Positions 16,878 to 24,692 of a DNA stretch of 64,000 nucleotides are shown here, piece by piece. Location: positions 3,038,001-3,102,000 of the forward strand of contig NZ_JARXYP010000002.1 in the NCBI RefSeq assembly GCF_029893805.1, in the 5' to 3' direction. The translations under genes were made by a program, and so were the position numbers. The notes beneath the pieces are model-generated. The model saw only the letters and a program-made list of their open reading frames with translations, did not search any database and was not told where the DNA came from. The first letter of the stretch is position 1. Every line of letters begins with the position of its first letter. The DNA is from Streptomyces sp. SAI-135. Its GTDB lineage: Bacteria; Actinomycetota; Actinomycetes; Streptomycetales; Streptomycetaceae.

Positions 16878-17048
16878 GCCCGCACCCTATCGGGTGGCTC
16901 TCCAGCTGCGGATACGGCCGTATGCGCGGCCCGGGCACCCGAGTTGCGCCATCCGGGGCATCCGCGCCACGAACTCCCTCTTGTTGCGGTTGAGTCGAAC
17001 AGGTACATCTCGCCGTACCGATCTCAGGAAGCCCCGGAGGAGGTACGC

Positions 17049-19583
17049 GTGCACACCACGAGAACCGTTCCTGCGAGACCCGTCCTGCTCATCGCCCTCG
17101 CCGGCTCGCTGCTGCTCACCCCGACCAGCGCGAGCGCCGACCCCGAGCCCCCCAAGCCCCCCACCCGCGAGCGCGCCCACGACCAGGGGCTGGCCCGGGC
17201 CCCGGAGAGCGCCGCCCGGCGGTCGCTCACCGCCCCCGTCACCGGCCTCACCGACACCACCCGCGGCTATCCCCGCGAGCAGGTCCTCACCCCCGACCCC
17301 GAGAACCCGGCCGACCGGTCCGTCAAGCTGGGCCTCACGCCGTACCACGCGATCGCGCCGAGGCTCAACGCCCTCCAGCGGCTGGGCGACCGGGTGAGCG
17401 TCGAGGTCGCCGGGCGTTCGGCGGGCGGGCACCGGCTCTACCTCGTCACCGTGACCGCCCCGGAGACCACCGCCCAGGCCCGCGCCCAGGAGCGGATGCG
17501 CGAGCTCATCGAGAACGCGCCCGCGACCGCCGCCAAGTCGAAGGAGATCAAGGCGGGTTACAAGACGCCGGTCTTCTTCAACAACAACATCCACGGCAAC
17601 GAGTGGGAGGGCACGGACGCCTCCCTGAAGGTCGTCGAGCGGCTCGCGACGGCCCGGGACCGGCGCACCCGGGACCTGCTCGCCCACTCCCGGCTGTACT
17701 TCAACATCACCGCCAACCCCGACGGCCGTATCGCCGGCACCCGGGCGAACGCCAACGGCTTCGACCTCAACCGGGACTTCGTGACCGCCTCGCAGCCCGA
17801 GACGCGGGCGATGCGGCAGATCGAGATCGACAAGCAGCCGGCCGTCATGCTCGACCTGCACGGCTACGTCAACGGCACGCTCATCGAACCCACCACTCCC
17901 CCGCACGGCGAGAACTACGAGTACGACCTCTTCCTGAAGAACACCTACGCCAACGCGCTCGGCATGGAGACCGCCGTCAACGGCCTCGGCTACACACCCG
18001 CCAAGGACGGCGTCGAGCCCGCGCAGATCCCCTTCCGGGACCAGGAGGAGGGCTGGGACGACTGGCCTCCGATCTTCACCCCGCAGTACGCGGCCTTCCA
18101 CGGCACGGTCGCGGCGCACACCGTGGAGATCCCGCTGGCCGTCAACAACTCCCTCTACGACAGCCTGCCCGTGGCGGAGCTGCGACGGCGCTCCGCCATC
18201 AACACGGCGGTCGCGCAGGCGGCCGTCACGGCGACCCTCGACTTCGTCCGGGAGAGGCGGACCTCGCTGATCGCCGACCAGATCGAGGTCTTCCGGCGCG
18301 GGGCAGCGGGGGCCGCCCAGGTGCCGGTGTCTGCCGAGACGGTCCCCGGGGTGCCGGGCATCGGACCCGAGGACGTGTACACCACCGACTTCCCCCGCGC
18401 GTACGTGATCCCGTCCGGCTCGACGGCCTCCGCCCGGCTCGTCGACCACCTCCTCGCCAACGACGTCCGCGTCGGCCGCGCGAGCCGCGACCTGAGGCTC
18501 GGTGGACGGACGTACCCGAAGGGCTCGTACGTCGTCGACATGCGCCAGCCCAAGCGGGGCCTGGCGAACGTGCTGCTCGCGGACGGCCGGGACATCAGCG
18601 ACAAGGTCTCGGTGATGTACGACATCTCGGGCTGGAGCCTGGGCCGGCTGTGGGGCGCGACGGTCGCACCGGTGCGCTCCGGGAGCCTGGCCGGTGCGGA
18701 CCTGCGGCCCGTCGCGGCCGCCGCGCACGTCGGTTCCGTCGCCCCGCGCGGCGACCTGCGGCTGCGGCTGACCGACCCGCAGGAGATCGCGGCCCTCAAC
18801 TCGCTGCTCCGGCAGGGCGTTGCGGTACGGCGGGCCGCCGACGGCAGTGCGATCGTGCCCGCGGCGGCGCGGGCCCTCGCCGCCGGGGCCGCTCGTACCT
18901 ACGACGTGGTGTTCGACGCGACGCGGCAGAAGGGCACGGCGGAACTGCGCCGCACCCGCGTGGCCGCCGCCGTGACCCCCGGCGAGCTGTTCGCGCTGCG
19001 GGAGATGGAGTTCGAGGTCACCCCGGTCTCGACGGCCGTCCTGAACGCCGGCTTCGACTGGTCGTCGGTGGACGTGCTGTTCGTGTCGGCGGGGCTGGAC
19101 CGTGACGCCCTCACCAGCGGCGCCCGTACGGCCCTGGACGCCTTCCTGGGCGCCGGGCACGGGCTCGTCGGGCGCGGGACCGTCGGGGCCGCGCTGAGCA
19201 CGGACACCGGGCTGCTGGCGGCGCAGCCGGTGGAGGGCAACGGGGACGCCAACGGCGTGGTGCGGGTGGTGAATTCGGGCCCGGTGACGGCCGGGGCACC
19301 TGATCACGGGTTCGTCTACGCACCGGTGTGGTTCACCGGCCTCGGGCCGGGCGTACGGGTGGAACAGGCGTACGCCACCGGGAACCCGCTGGTCTCCGGG
19401 CACTGGCGGTCCCTGCCGGACGGCTCGGGCGGTCCCGCCGCCGCGGCCGGGCGGGCGTCGGTCGTCAGCGGCCCGCATGCCGTCCTGTTCGGCACCGAGC
19501 CCCTCTTCCGGGATCATCCCAAGGGGGAGTTCGCCCAGGTCGGACGGGCGTTGTTCACCATGGCACGCGCGAGCAGCGGCTGA
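17049..19583 (+). CDS. Secreted M14 family zinc carboxypeptidase
   Basis: An 844-aa exported peptidase. After a signal peptide (cleavage near residue 30, SASA) comes an M14 catalytic domain. Its zinc ligands are His182 and Glu185 (NIHGNEWEG) and His271 (DLHGYVNG), with catalytic Glu360 in HTVEIPL. About 400 further C-terminal residues of Ala/Val/Gly-rich beta-type sequence follow, longer than classic 300-aa carboxypeptidases. GTG at 17049 has a GGAGGAGG ribosome site. The frame stays open upstream to 15957, but that part is not coding. Probably trims peptides outside the cell. Confidence 0.88.
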   Translation: MHTTRTVPARPVLLIALAGSLLLTPTSASADPEPPKPPTRERAHDQGLARAPESAARRSLTAPVTGLTDTTRGYPREQVLTPDPENPADRSVKLGLTPYHAIAPRLNALQRLGDRVSVEVAGRSAGGHRLYLVTVTAPETTAQARAQERMRELIENAPATAAKSKEIKAGYKTPVFFNNNIHGNEWEGTDASLKVVERLATARDRRTRDLLAHSRLYFNITANPDGRIAGTRANANGFDLNRDFVTASQPETRAMRQIEIDKQPAVMLDLHGYVNGTLIEPTTPPHGENYEYDLFLKNTYANALGMETAVNGLGYTPAKDGVEPAQIPFRDQEEGWDDWPPIFTPQYAAFHGTVAAHTVEIPLAVNNSLYDSLPVAELRRRSAINTAVAQAAVTATLDFVRERRTSLIADQIEVFRRGAAGAAQVPVSAETVPGVPGIGPEDVYTTDFPRAYVIPSGSTASARLVDHLLANDVRVGRASRDLRLGGRTYPKGSYVVDMRQPKRGLANVLLADGRDISDKVSVMYDISGWSLGRLWGATVAPVRSGSLAGADLRPVAAAAHVGSVAPRGDLRLRLTDPQEIAALNSLLRQGVAVRRAADGSAIVPAAARALAAGAARTYDVVFDATRQKGTAELRRTRVAAAVTPGELFALREMEFEVTPVSTAVLNAGFDWSSVDVLFVSAGLDRDALTSGARTALDAFLGAGHGLVGRGTVGAALSTDTGLLAAQPVEGNGDANGVVRVVNSGPVTAGAPDHGFVYAPVWFTGLGPGVRVEQAYATGNPLVSGHWRSLPDGSGGPAAAAGRASVVSGPHAVLFGTEPLFRDHPKGEFAQVGRALFTMARASSG

Positions 19584-19597
19584 GTTGAGGAGAGCGG

Positions 19598-20749
19598 ATG
19601 ACGCAGGAGATCCACGGCACCGTCGCGGACGGCTTCGAAGCGGTGCGCGAGGAGTTCACCGCTTTCGTGGCGGGCGAACGGCCCGACTACGAGGGGCAGT
19701 TGAGCGCGTATGTGCACGGCAGGCGGGTCGTCGACCTGTGGGCCGGTGAGGGCGTGGGGCCGGACTCCCTCTACGGCGTGTTCTCGTCGACCAAGGGTGC
19801 CGCCCATCTGGTGGTGGCGCTCCTCGTCCAGGAGGGCACCCTGGAGCTGGACCGCAAGGTGACCTACTACTGGCCGGAGTTCGCCGCCGAGGGCAAGGGC
19901 CAGCTGACCCTGCGGGAACTGCTGGCGCACCGGGCCGGGGTGGTGGGGCTGGACGGCGGTTTCACCGCTCAGGAACTGGCGGACGACCGGGCGGTGGCGG
20001 AACGGCTCGCGGACCAGAAGCCGTTCTGGCGCCCCGGCACGGCCTTCGGCTACCACGCGCTCGTGATCGGCGCCCTCACCGGCGAGATCGTGCGGCGGGC
20101 CACCGGCCGCACGCTCCAGGAGGTGTACGAGGAGCGGATCCGGGCTCCGTACGGACTGGACTTCCACCTGGGGCTGCCCGAGTCCCTGGAACCCCGTTAC
20201 CGCTCGGTGCAGCCCATGGCGCCCACGGCCACGCAGCAGGCCCTGCTGGACACGACACCGACGGGCCCGCACACCCTGGCCGCGATCACCTTCAACCAGC
20301 AGGTCCCGGACCCGGGTGACCTGGTCGGCTACGCCAACTCCCGTGCCGTGCGCGCGAAAGGGCCCGCGTCGGCGGGCGGCGTGGCGGCGGCGCGGGGTCT
20401 GGCCGGGATGTACGCGGCGGCGATCAGCGAAGTCGCCGACCGGCCCCCGCTGCTGAAGCCGGACACCATCGCGGAGGTGGGCCAGATCCACTCCGTCGGC
20501 TACGACCTGGTGGCCCGGGCCCACAAGTCCTACGGCCTCGGCTTCCAGGCCACGGCCGACATGTGGCACCCCTGTCTCGGGGCCGGTTCCTTCGGTCACA
20601 GCGGCGCCGGCGGCTCCCAGGCCTTCGCCGACCCGCGCAGCGGCCTGTCCTACGGCTACACCCGCCGCCGGATGGCGTTCCCGGGAGGGGCGGCGCCGGA
20701 GAACGAGCGGTTCGTGCGGGCCGTGCACACGGCAGCGCTCGCGCTCTGA
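19598..20749 (+). CDS. Serine hydrolase (EstA-like, beta-lactamase fold)
   Basis: A 383-aa class C beta-lactamase-fold esterase or peptidase. The SxxK motif is SSTK at 63-66 (GVFSSTKGAAHL), and the Tyr motif is in GYHALVIG. The C-terminal LGAGSFGHSGAGGS carries the HxG equivalent. No signal peptide, hence cytoplasmic. It begins 14 bp after the carboxypeptidase stop with a GAGGAG ribosome site, so the two genes likely share a transcript. Sequence resembles EstA/family VIII esterases more than resistance beta-lactamases. Confidence 0.85.
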   Translation: MTQEIHGTVADGFEAVREEFTAFVAGERPDYEGQLSAYVHGRRVVDLWAGEGVGPDSLYGVFSSTKGAAHLVVALLVQEGTLELDRKVTYYWPEFAAEGKGQLTLRELLAHRAGVVGLDGGFTAQELADDRAVAERLADQKPFWRPGTAFGYHALVIGALTGEIVRRATGRTLQEVYEERIRAPYGLDFHLGLPESLEPRYRSVQPMAPTATQQALLDTTPTGPHTLAAITFNQQVPDPGDLVGYANSRAVRAKGPASAGGVAAARGLAGMYAAAISEVADRPPLLKPDTIAEVGQIHSVGYDLVARAHKSYGLGFQATADMWHPCLGAGSFGHSGAGGSQAFADPRSGLSYGYTRRRMAFPGGAAPENERFVRAVHTAALAL

Positions 20750-20755
20750 CGGGAA

Positions 20756-20792
20756 CGGAGGCGGCACCCCACGTCCAGGGGTGCCGCCTCCG
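20756..20792. terminator. Terminator between serine hydrolase and ohr
   Basis: CGGAGGCGGCACCCC (20756-20770) pairs perfectly over 15 bp with 20778-20792 around a 7-nt loop, between convergent genes. Confidence 0.8.
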
Positions 20793-20815
20793 TCCCGTAC
20801 GACCGGCGGGCTCCG

Positions 20816-21238
<423 letters not shown>

Positions 21239-21335
21239 GCGGTTGTCTTCCTCCTCGGTCCACCGCGACTCGCGCCCACGATCGACGGCGGGATTCGGAA
21301 AGAAGTTACCGCATGACGGAAACACCGGGCAGGGG

Positions 21336-22334
21336 TCAGAGCTTGACGATCATCTTTCCGGTGTTGTCGCCGCGCAGGACCCCGAGGAACGCCTCCAGGT
21401 TGTTCTCGATGCCCTCGACGACCGTCTCGCGGTACTTGAGCTGCCCGGACGCGACCCAGGGGCCGACCTCGGAGACGAACTGCGGCTGGAGGTCGTAGTG
21501 GTCGCCGACCAGGAAGCCCTCGATGCGGCCGCGGGTCTGGATGAGCCGGGCGAGGTTGCGCGGGCCCGGGGCTGCCTCGGTGTTGTTGTAGACCGAGATC
21601 ATGCCGCAGACGGCGATCCGGCCGCCCTGGTTGAGGGAGCCGATGGCGGCCTCCAGGTGGTCGCCGCCGACGTTGTCGAAGTAGACGTCGACGCCGTCCG
21701 GGGCGGCCTCGCGGAGCTGCTCGCTGACCTTGCCGTTCTTGTAGTTGAAGGCCGCGTCGAAGCCGTACTCCTCGACGAGCAGCTTGACCTTGTCGTCGGA
21801 GCCGGCCGAGCCGATGACCCGGGAGGCGCCCTTGAGCTTGGCGATCTGGCCGACCTGGCTGCCGACGGCACCCGCGGCGCCGGAGACGAAGACCGAGTCG
21901 CCCTCCTTGAAGGAGGCGGTGCGCAGCAGGCCGGCGTAGGCGGTGAGGCCGGTCATGCCGAGGACGCCGAGGTAGGTGGACAGGGGCGCGGCGTCGGCGT
22001 CGACCTTGACGGCGTTCTCAGCGCGTACGACCGCGTACTCGCGCCAGCCGAGGAAGTGCAGGACGTGGTCGCCGACGGCGATGCCGTCCACGTGGGACTC
22101 GACGACCTCGCCGACCGCGCCGCCCTGCATGACCTTGCCGAGCTCGAAGGGGGCGACGTACGACTTCGCGGCGCTCATGCGGCCGCGCATGTACGGGTCG
22201 ACGGAGAGGTACTTGTTCCGGACCAGCACCTGGCCCTCACCGGGGGTCGGGACCTCGGCTTCGACCAGGGCGAAGTCCTCGGGCTTGGGCCAGCCGACCG
22301 GGCGGGAGACGAGGTGCCATTCGCGGTTGATCAT
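21336..22334 (-). CDS. NADP-dependent MDR oxidoreductase (CurA-like, zinc-free)
   Basis: A 332-aa medium-chain dehydrogenase/reductase of the zinc-free leukotriene B4 dehydrogenase/CurA branch. It has a Rossmann segment VFVSGAAGAVGSQVGQIAKLKG, DVYFDNVGG and the C-terminal RGDNTGKMIVKL, and lacks zinc-binding Cys residues. Such enzymes reduce alpha,beta-unsaturated ketones and aldehydes with NADPH. Divergent from a MarR gene with a 92-bp AT-rich intergenic region rich in inverted repeats, so induction by a toxic enone through MarR is likely. Confidence 0.9.
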   Translation of the reverse strand: MINREWHLVSRPVGWPKPEDFALVEAEVPTPGEGQVLVRNKYLSVDPYMRGRMSAAKSYVAPFELGKVMQGGAVGEVVESHVDGIAVGDHVLHFLGWREYAVVRAENAVKVDADAAPLSTYLGVLGMTGLTAYAGLLRTASFKEGDSVFVSGAAGAVGSQVGQIAKLKGASRVIGSAGSDDKVKLLVEEYGFDAAFNYKNGKVSEQLREAAPDGVDVYFDNVGGDHLEAAIGSLNQGGRIAVCGMISVYNNTEAAPGPRNLARLIQTRGRIEGFLVGDHYDLQPQFVSEVGPWVASGQLKYRETVVEGIENNLEAFLGVLRGDNTGKMIVKL

Positions 22335-22353
22335 GATGCCTGCGACCTTTCCA

Positions 22354-22423
22354 TTTACTTCAGTACCTTAAACAACCATGCCTCTGAATATTTCAGGTTG
22401 TCAAGTAAAGGGGTACCCTTGAC
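22354..22423. promoter_or_regulatory. Divergent promoter/operator region of the MDR and marR genes
   Basis: The 92-bp gap is unusually AT-rich and holds nested inverted repeats: TTTACTT (22354) with AAGTAAA (22403), ACAACC (22372) with GGTTGT (22396), and GTCAAG (22400) with CTTGAC (22418). Half sites 12 bp apart immediately before the marR start fit a MarR dimer site. TTGTCA at 22398 can be a -35 for marR. Which repeat binds the regulator is inference. Confidence 0.5.
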
Positions 22424-22426
22424 CCC

Positions 22427-22861
22427 ATGCCCACTCCTCACAAGACCCGGCCCGATGCGCTCACCCTGGAAGTGGTGGAGCTCATCGGGGACGTGGTGGC
22501 CCGCTTCTACTCGGACTACGAGGACGCGGCCGCGGAGCACGCCCTCACCGGGGCGCAGGCGCGGCTGCTGAGTCTGCTCTCCCTGGAGCCGCTGCCCATG
22601 CGCAAACTGGCCCAGAAACTGAAGTGCGAGCCGTCGAACGTCACCGGGATAGTCGACCGGCTGGAGGCCCGCGAGCTGGTGGAGCGGCGCCCCGACCCCG
22701 CGGACCGGCGGGTCAAGGTGGCGGCGGCGACCCAGGCGGGGCTGGAGGTGGCCCGGGAACTGCGGGAGGGCCTGCGCTTCGCGCGCGAGCCACTGGCAGG
22801 GCTCTCCCAGGAGGAGCGGGAGTCACTGCGGAATCTGCTGCGGCGGATGCGGGACGCGTGA
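22427..22861 (+). CDS. MarR family transcriptional regulator
   Basis: A 144-aa winged-helix repressor. The DNA-binding core reads MRKLAQKLKCEPSNVTGIVDRLEARELVERRPDPADRRVK, with the wing Asp-Arg pair (DPADRR) typical of MarR. Divergent from the MDR oxidoreductase gene, which it most likely represses together with itself. One Cys (about residue 66) sits in the recognition region and could make it redox-sensitive. Confidence 0.9.
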   Translation: MPTPHKTRPDALTLEVVELIGDVVARFYSDYEDAAAEHALTGAQARLLSLLSLEPLPMRKLAQKLKCEPSNVTGIVDRLEARELVERRPDPADRRVKVAAATQAGLEVARELREGLRFAREPLAGLSQEERESLRNLLRRMRDA

Positions 22862-22907
22862 CGGGGCCGCTCGGGGGGCTTCGCGGGCGGCGCGGGGGCG
22901 GCTGCCT

Positions 22908-22993
22908 GAACGGGGCGGACGAGTGTCGGAACGGGGAGTGACGGTTGCCGGAACGGGGCGGACGACTGTCGGAACGGGGAGTGACGGTTGCCA
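22908..22993. repeat. Tandem 43-bp direct repeat, two copies
   Basis: Copies at 22908-22950 and 22951-22993 differ at two positions only. Each contains GAACGGGGCGGACGA followed by GAACGGGGAGTGACGGTTGCC. The pair lies 46 bp after the marR stop in a non-coding gap between convergent genes and leads into a longer-period repeat array. Confidence 0.85.
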
Positions 22994-22994
22994 A

Positions 22995-23342
22995 AAGGGT
23001 CCGGGCGACTGCCGGGAGAAGGCCCCGGTGGCTGCCGGCTGGACCCGGTCGGCCGCCCGCAAGAACCCATCGGGCCACTGCCCCGACAGAAGCGGGCCAC
23101 TACCCGCGACCGCATCGCACGGCAACCGGAACACAAGCCAAGCGGCAGCCATCCGGACCCGGCCCGGTACCCGCAGCCACACCTCGACCGACCGCCCCGA
23201 CAAAGGCCGGGCCACTGTCCGGAACACGCATCGCATCACTGCCGCAACTGAGGCCAAGCGGCAGCCGATCAGACCCGGCCCGGAGCCCGCAGCCAAGCCT
23301 CGACCGACCGCCCCCACCAAAGCCGGGCAACCGCCCGCGGTC
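22995..23342. repeat. Diverged tandem array, three units of about 115 bp
   Basis: Anchor motifs recur with constant spacing. GGACCCGG-type boxes lie at 23041, 23155 and 23271; GCCCCGAC-type boxes at 23080, 23194 and 23310. The periods are therefore 114 and 116 bp. The last two units (23111-23226, 23227-23342) are the most alike. The period is not a multiple of three, so this is not a protein repeat, and I see no gene in 22862-23393. Confidence 0.75.
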
Positions 23343-23393
23343 GGCGCGGGTTCGGGGGGTTGCGCGGAAGTGGGGTCGGGCGGAGCGCGGGGG

Positions 23394-24299
23394 CTAGCGG
23401 CCCTTGCGGATGAGGTCGGTGATGTGTTCGCCCTCGCTGATGGTGAGGGGGCCGGTGGTCTCGTCGCCGATTCCCAGTGCGGCCGCCAGCGTACGGCCGT
23501 GGACGTCGAGGGTGGCCTCGGTCAGCGTGGTGAGGTCGGCCACGGCGGCGCGGGCACGGGCCCATCCGGTCAGGCCGATGCCCGCGGCGACCAGCACGGC
23601 CGGCCACCACACCACGGTGAGCAGCAGGTAGGGCACGGCCCACGTCCCGGTGGCGACCGAGGCGGCGAACGCCGAGTGCGCGGCGGTGAGATCGGTCCGG
23701 GCGGAGTCGGGGAGCACCAGCCAGAGGCGGGACCAGCCGTAGGTCAGATCGAGTCCGTAGCGGTGGTGGGCGATGGACTCCACGGCGTGGATCCGGTCCC
23801 CCATCCAGGTCGGCCTGCCCGGCTCGGCCATGGCCAGCCGGGTGATGCGCCGGGCCACGTCGTCGATGCGGTCCTGCCGCTCGCGGGTGCGGACGGCCGG
23901 GCTCACGGCTTCCAGCGCCCGGCGTTCCTGTACGAGCCGGTACCACCGCGCACGCCGGCGTGCCGTACGCGCCGCCGCGACCCGGGCGAGCGGGCGGGGC
24001 CACGGCCCCAGCCAGACCCGTCGGGTGACCGCCGCCAGCGTCTGCACGACGAAGCCCACCCCGGAGGCGGCCGCCAGAACGGCCACGACGAGCAGTGCCT
24101 GCGCCCCGCTCGGCAGGTCCGCGACCTCGGCCATGGTGTCCTCGGCCCGCCGGGTCAGCAGCGCGACGTTCCACGCGTCGGCGTGGCCGAGCTGGACGGC
24201 GAGCCAGACCGCGCCGAGGAAGAACGCCCCGGGCAGCACGAGCAGGCTGATCCACCGGTCGGCCAGTGTCTTGGCCAACTGCTGGAGGAATCCGCCCAC
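23394..24299 (-). CDS. Four-helix membrane protein next to TPR-CHAT protease
   Basis: A 301-aa protein of no family I recognise with certainty. Hydrophobic segments are at about 18-40 (LLVLPGAFFLGAVWLAVQL), 68-92, and a C-terminal pair at about 212-250 (VPYLLLTVVWWPAVLVAAGIGL). The middle is a basic helical region of about 120 residues rich in Arg (RVAAARTARRRARWYRLVQERR). The C-terminus is soluble. It starts with GTG 6 bp after the stop of the small protein upstream, so the two are an operon divergent from the TPR-CHAT gene. The layout suggests a membrane effector or sensor for that protease. Confidence 0.6.
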   Translation of the reverse strand: MGGFLQQLAKTLADRWISLLVLPGAFFLGAVWLAVQLGHADAWNVALLTRRAEDTMAEVADLPSGAQALLVVAVLAAASGVGFVVQTLAAVTRRVWLGPWPRPLARVAAARTARRRARWYRLVQERRALEAVSPAVRTRERQDRIDDVARRITRLAMAEPGRPTWMGDRIHAVESIAHHRYGLDLTYGWSRLWLVLPDSARTDLTAAHSAFAASVATGTWAVPYLLLTVVWWPAVLVAAGIGLTGWARARAAVADLTTLTEATLDVHGRTLAAALGIGDETTGPLTISEGEHITDLIRKGR

Positions 24300-24304
24300 T
24301 TGCG

Positions 24305-24652
24305 CTACCCCCGCTCCATGACACGGCCCAGTACCGCGCAGCGCGGGAGGGCACCCGCCGGCGGCGGCACCGCCGTACGGTCGCAGGCTCCGTCCGGGCA
24401 GCGGAAGTTCTCCTGACGGGCGGTGCCCGGCCCGGCGCCCGGCAGTCCCGTGGCGAGGGTGCGCAAGGTGGTCTCGCGGTCGGTGTTGAGCAACTGGCCC
24501 AGCAGAGTGAGCACCGGGCGCCGGGCCCGTGCCTCGGCCACGATCCGTTCCAGCAGCTGCTGACGTGCCGCGGTGTGGAGCCTGGTCTCGCCGATCAGCG
24601 CGTCGAACTCCCTGCACAGCGTGGTCAGGGCCGATCGTTCGGCGTCCACCAC
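24305..24652 (-). CDS. Small Cys-containing protein of the TPR-CHAT locus
   Basis: A 115-aa protein. Residues 1-70 are helical and charged (LTTLCREFDALIGETRLHTAARQ as the opening, a LLGQLLNTDRETTLRTLATGLPG end). The C-terminus carries Cys85, Cys90 and Cys105 (FRCPDGACDRT and LPRCAVLG) in a spacing that looks like a partial zinc ribbon. Start is GTG at 24652 or 24649 after GGAAGGGGGAG. The helical-plus-Cys plan recalls small adaptor proteins of predicted NTP- or protease-based conflict systems, but I cannot name a family. Confidence 0.55.
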   Translation of the reverse strand: MVDAERSALTTLCREFDALIGETRLHTAARQQLLERIVAEARARRPVLTLLGQLLNTDRETTLRTLATGLPGAGPGTARQENFRCPDGACDRTAVPPPAGALPRCAVLGRVMERG

Positions 24653-24692
24653 GGCTCCCCCTTCCGTCAGTCGGCCGATAGTCTCATGGTCG

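Noticed and set aside
15957..17048. Upstream part of the long open frame containing the M14 peptidase
   Set aside because: It is antisense to the EI24 gene and precedes a signal peptide with its own GGAGGAGG site at 17049.
22908..22993. Possible CRISPR array
   Set aside because: Only two directly abutting copies without spacers and no cas genes nearby.
22923..24416. Plus-strand open frame across the repeat array
   Set aside because: Repeat units fall in different frames and it runs antisense to a membrane protein gene.
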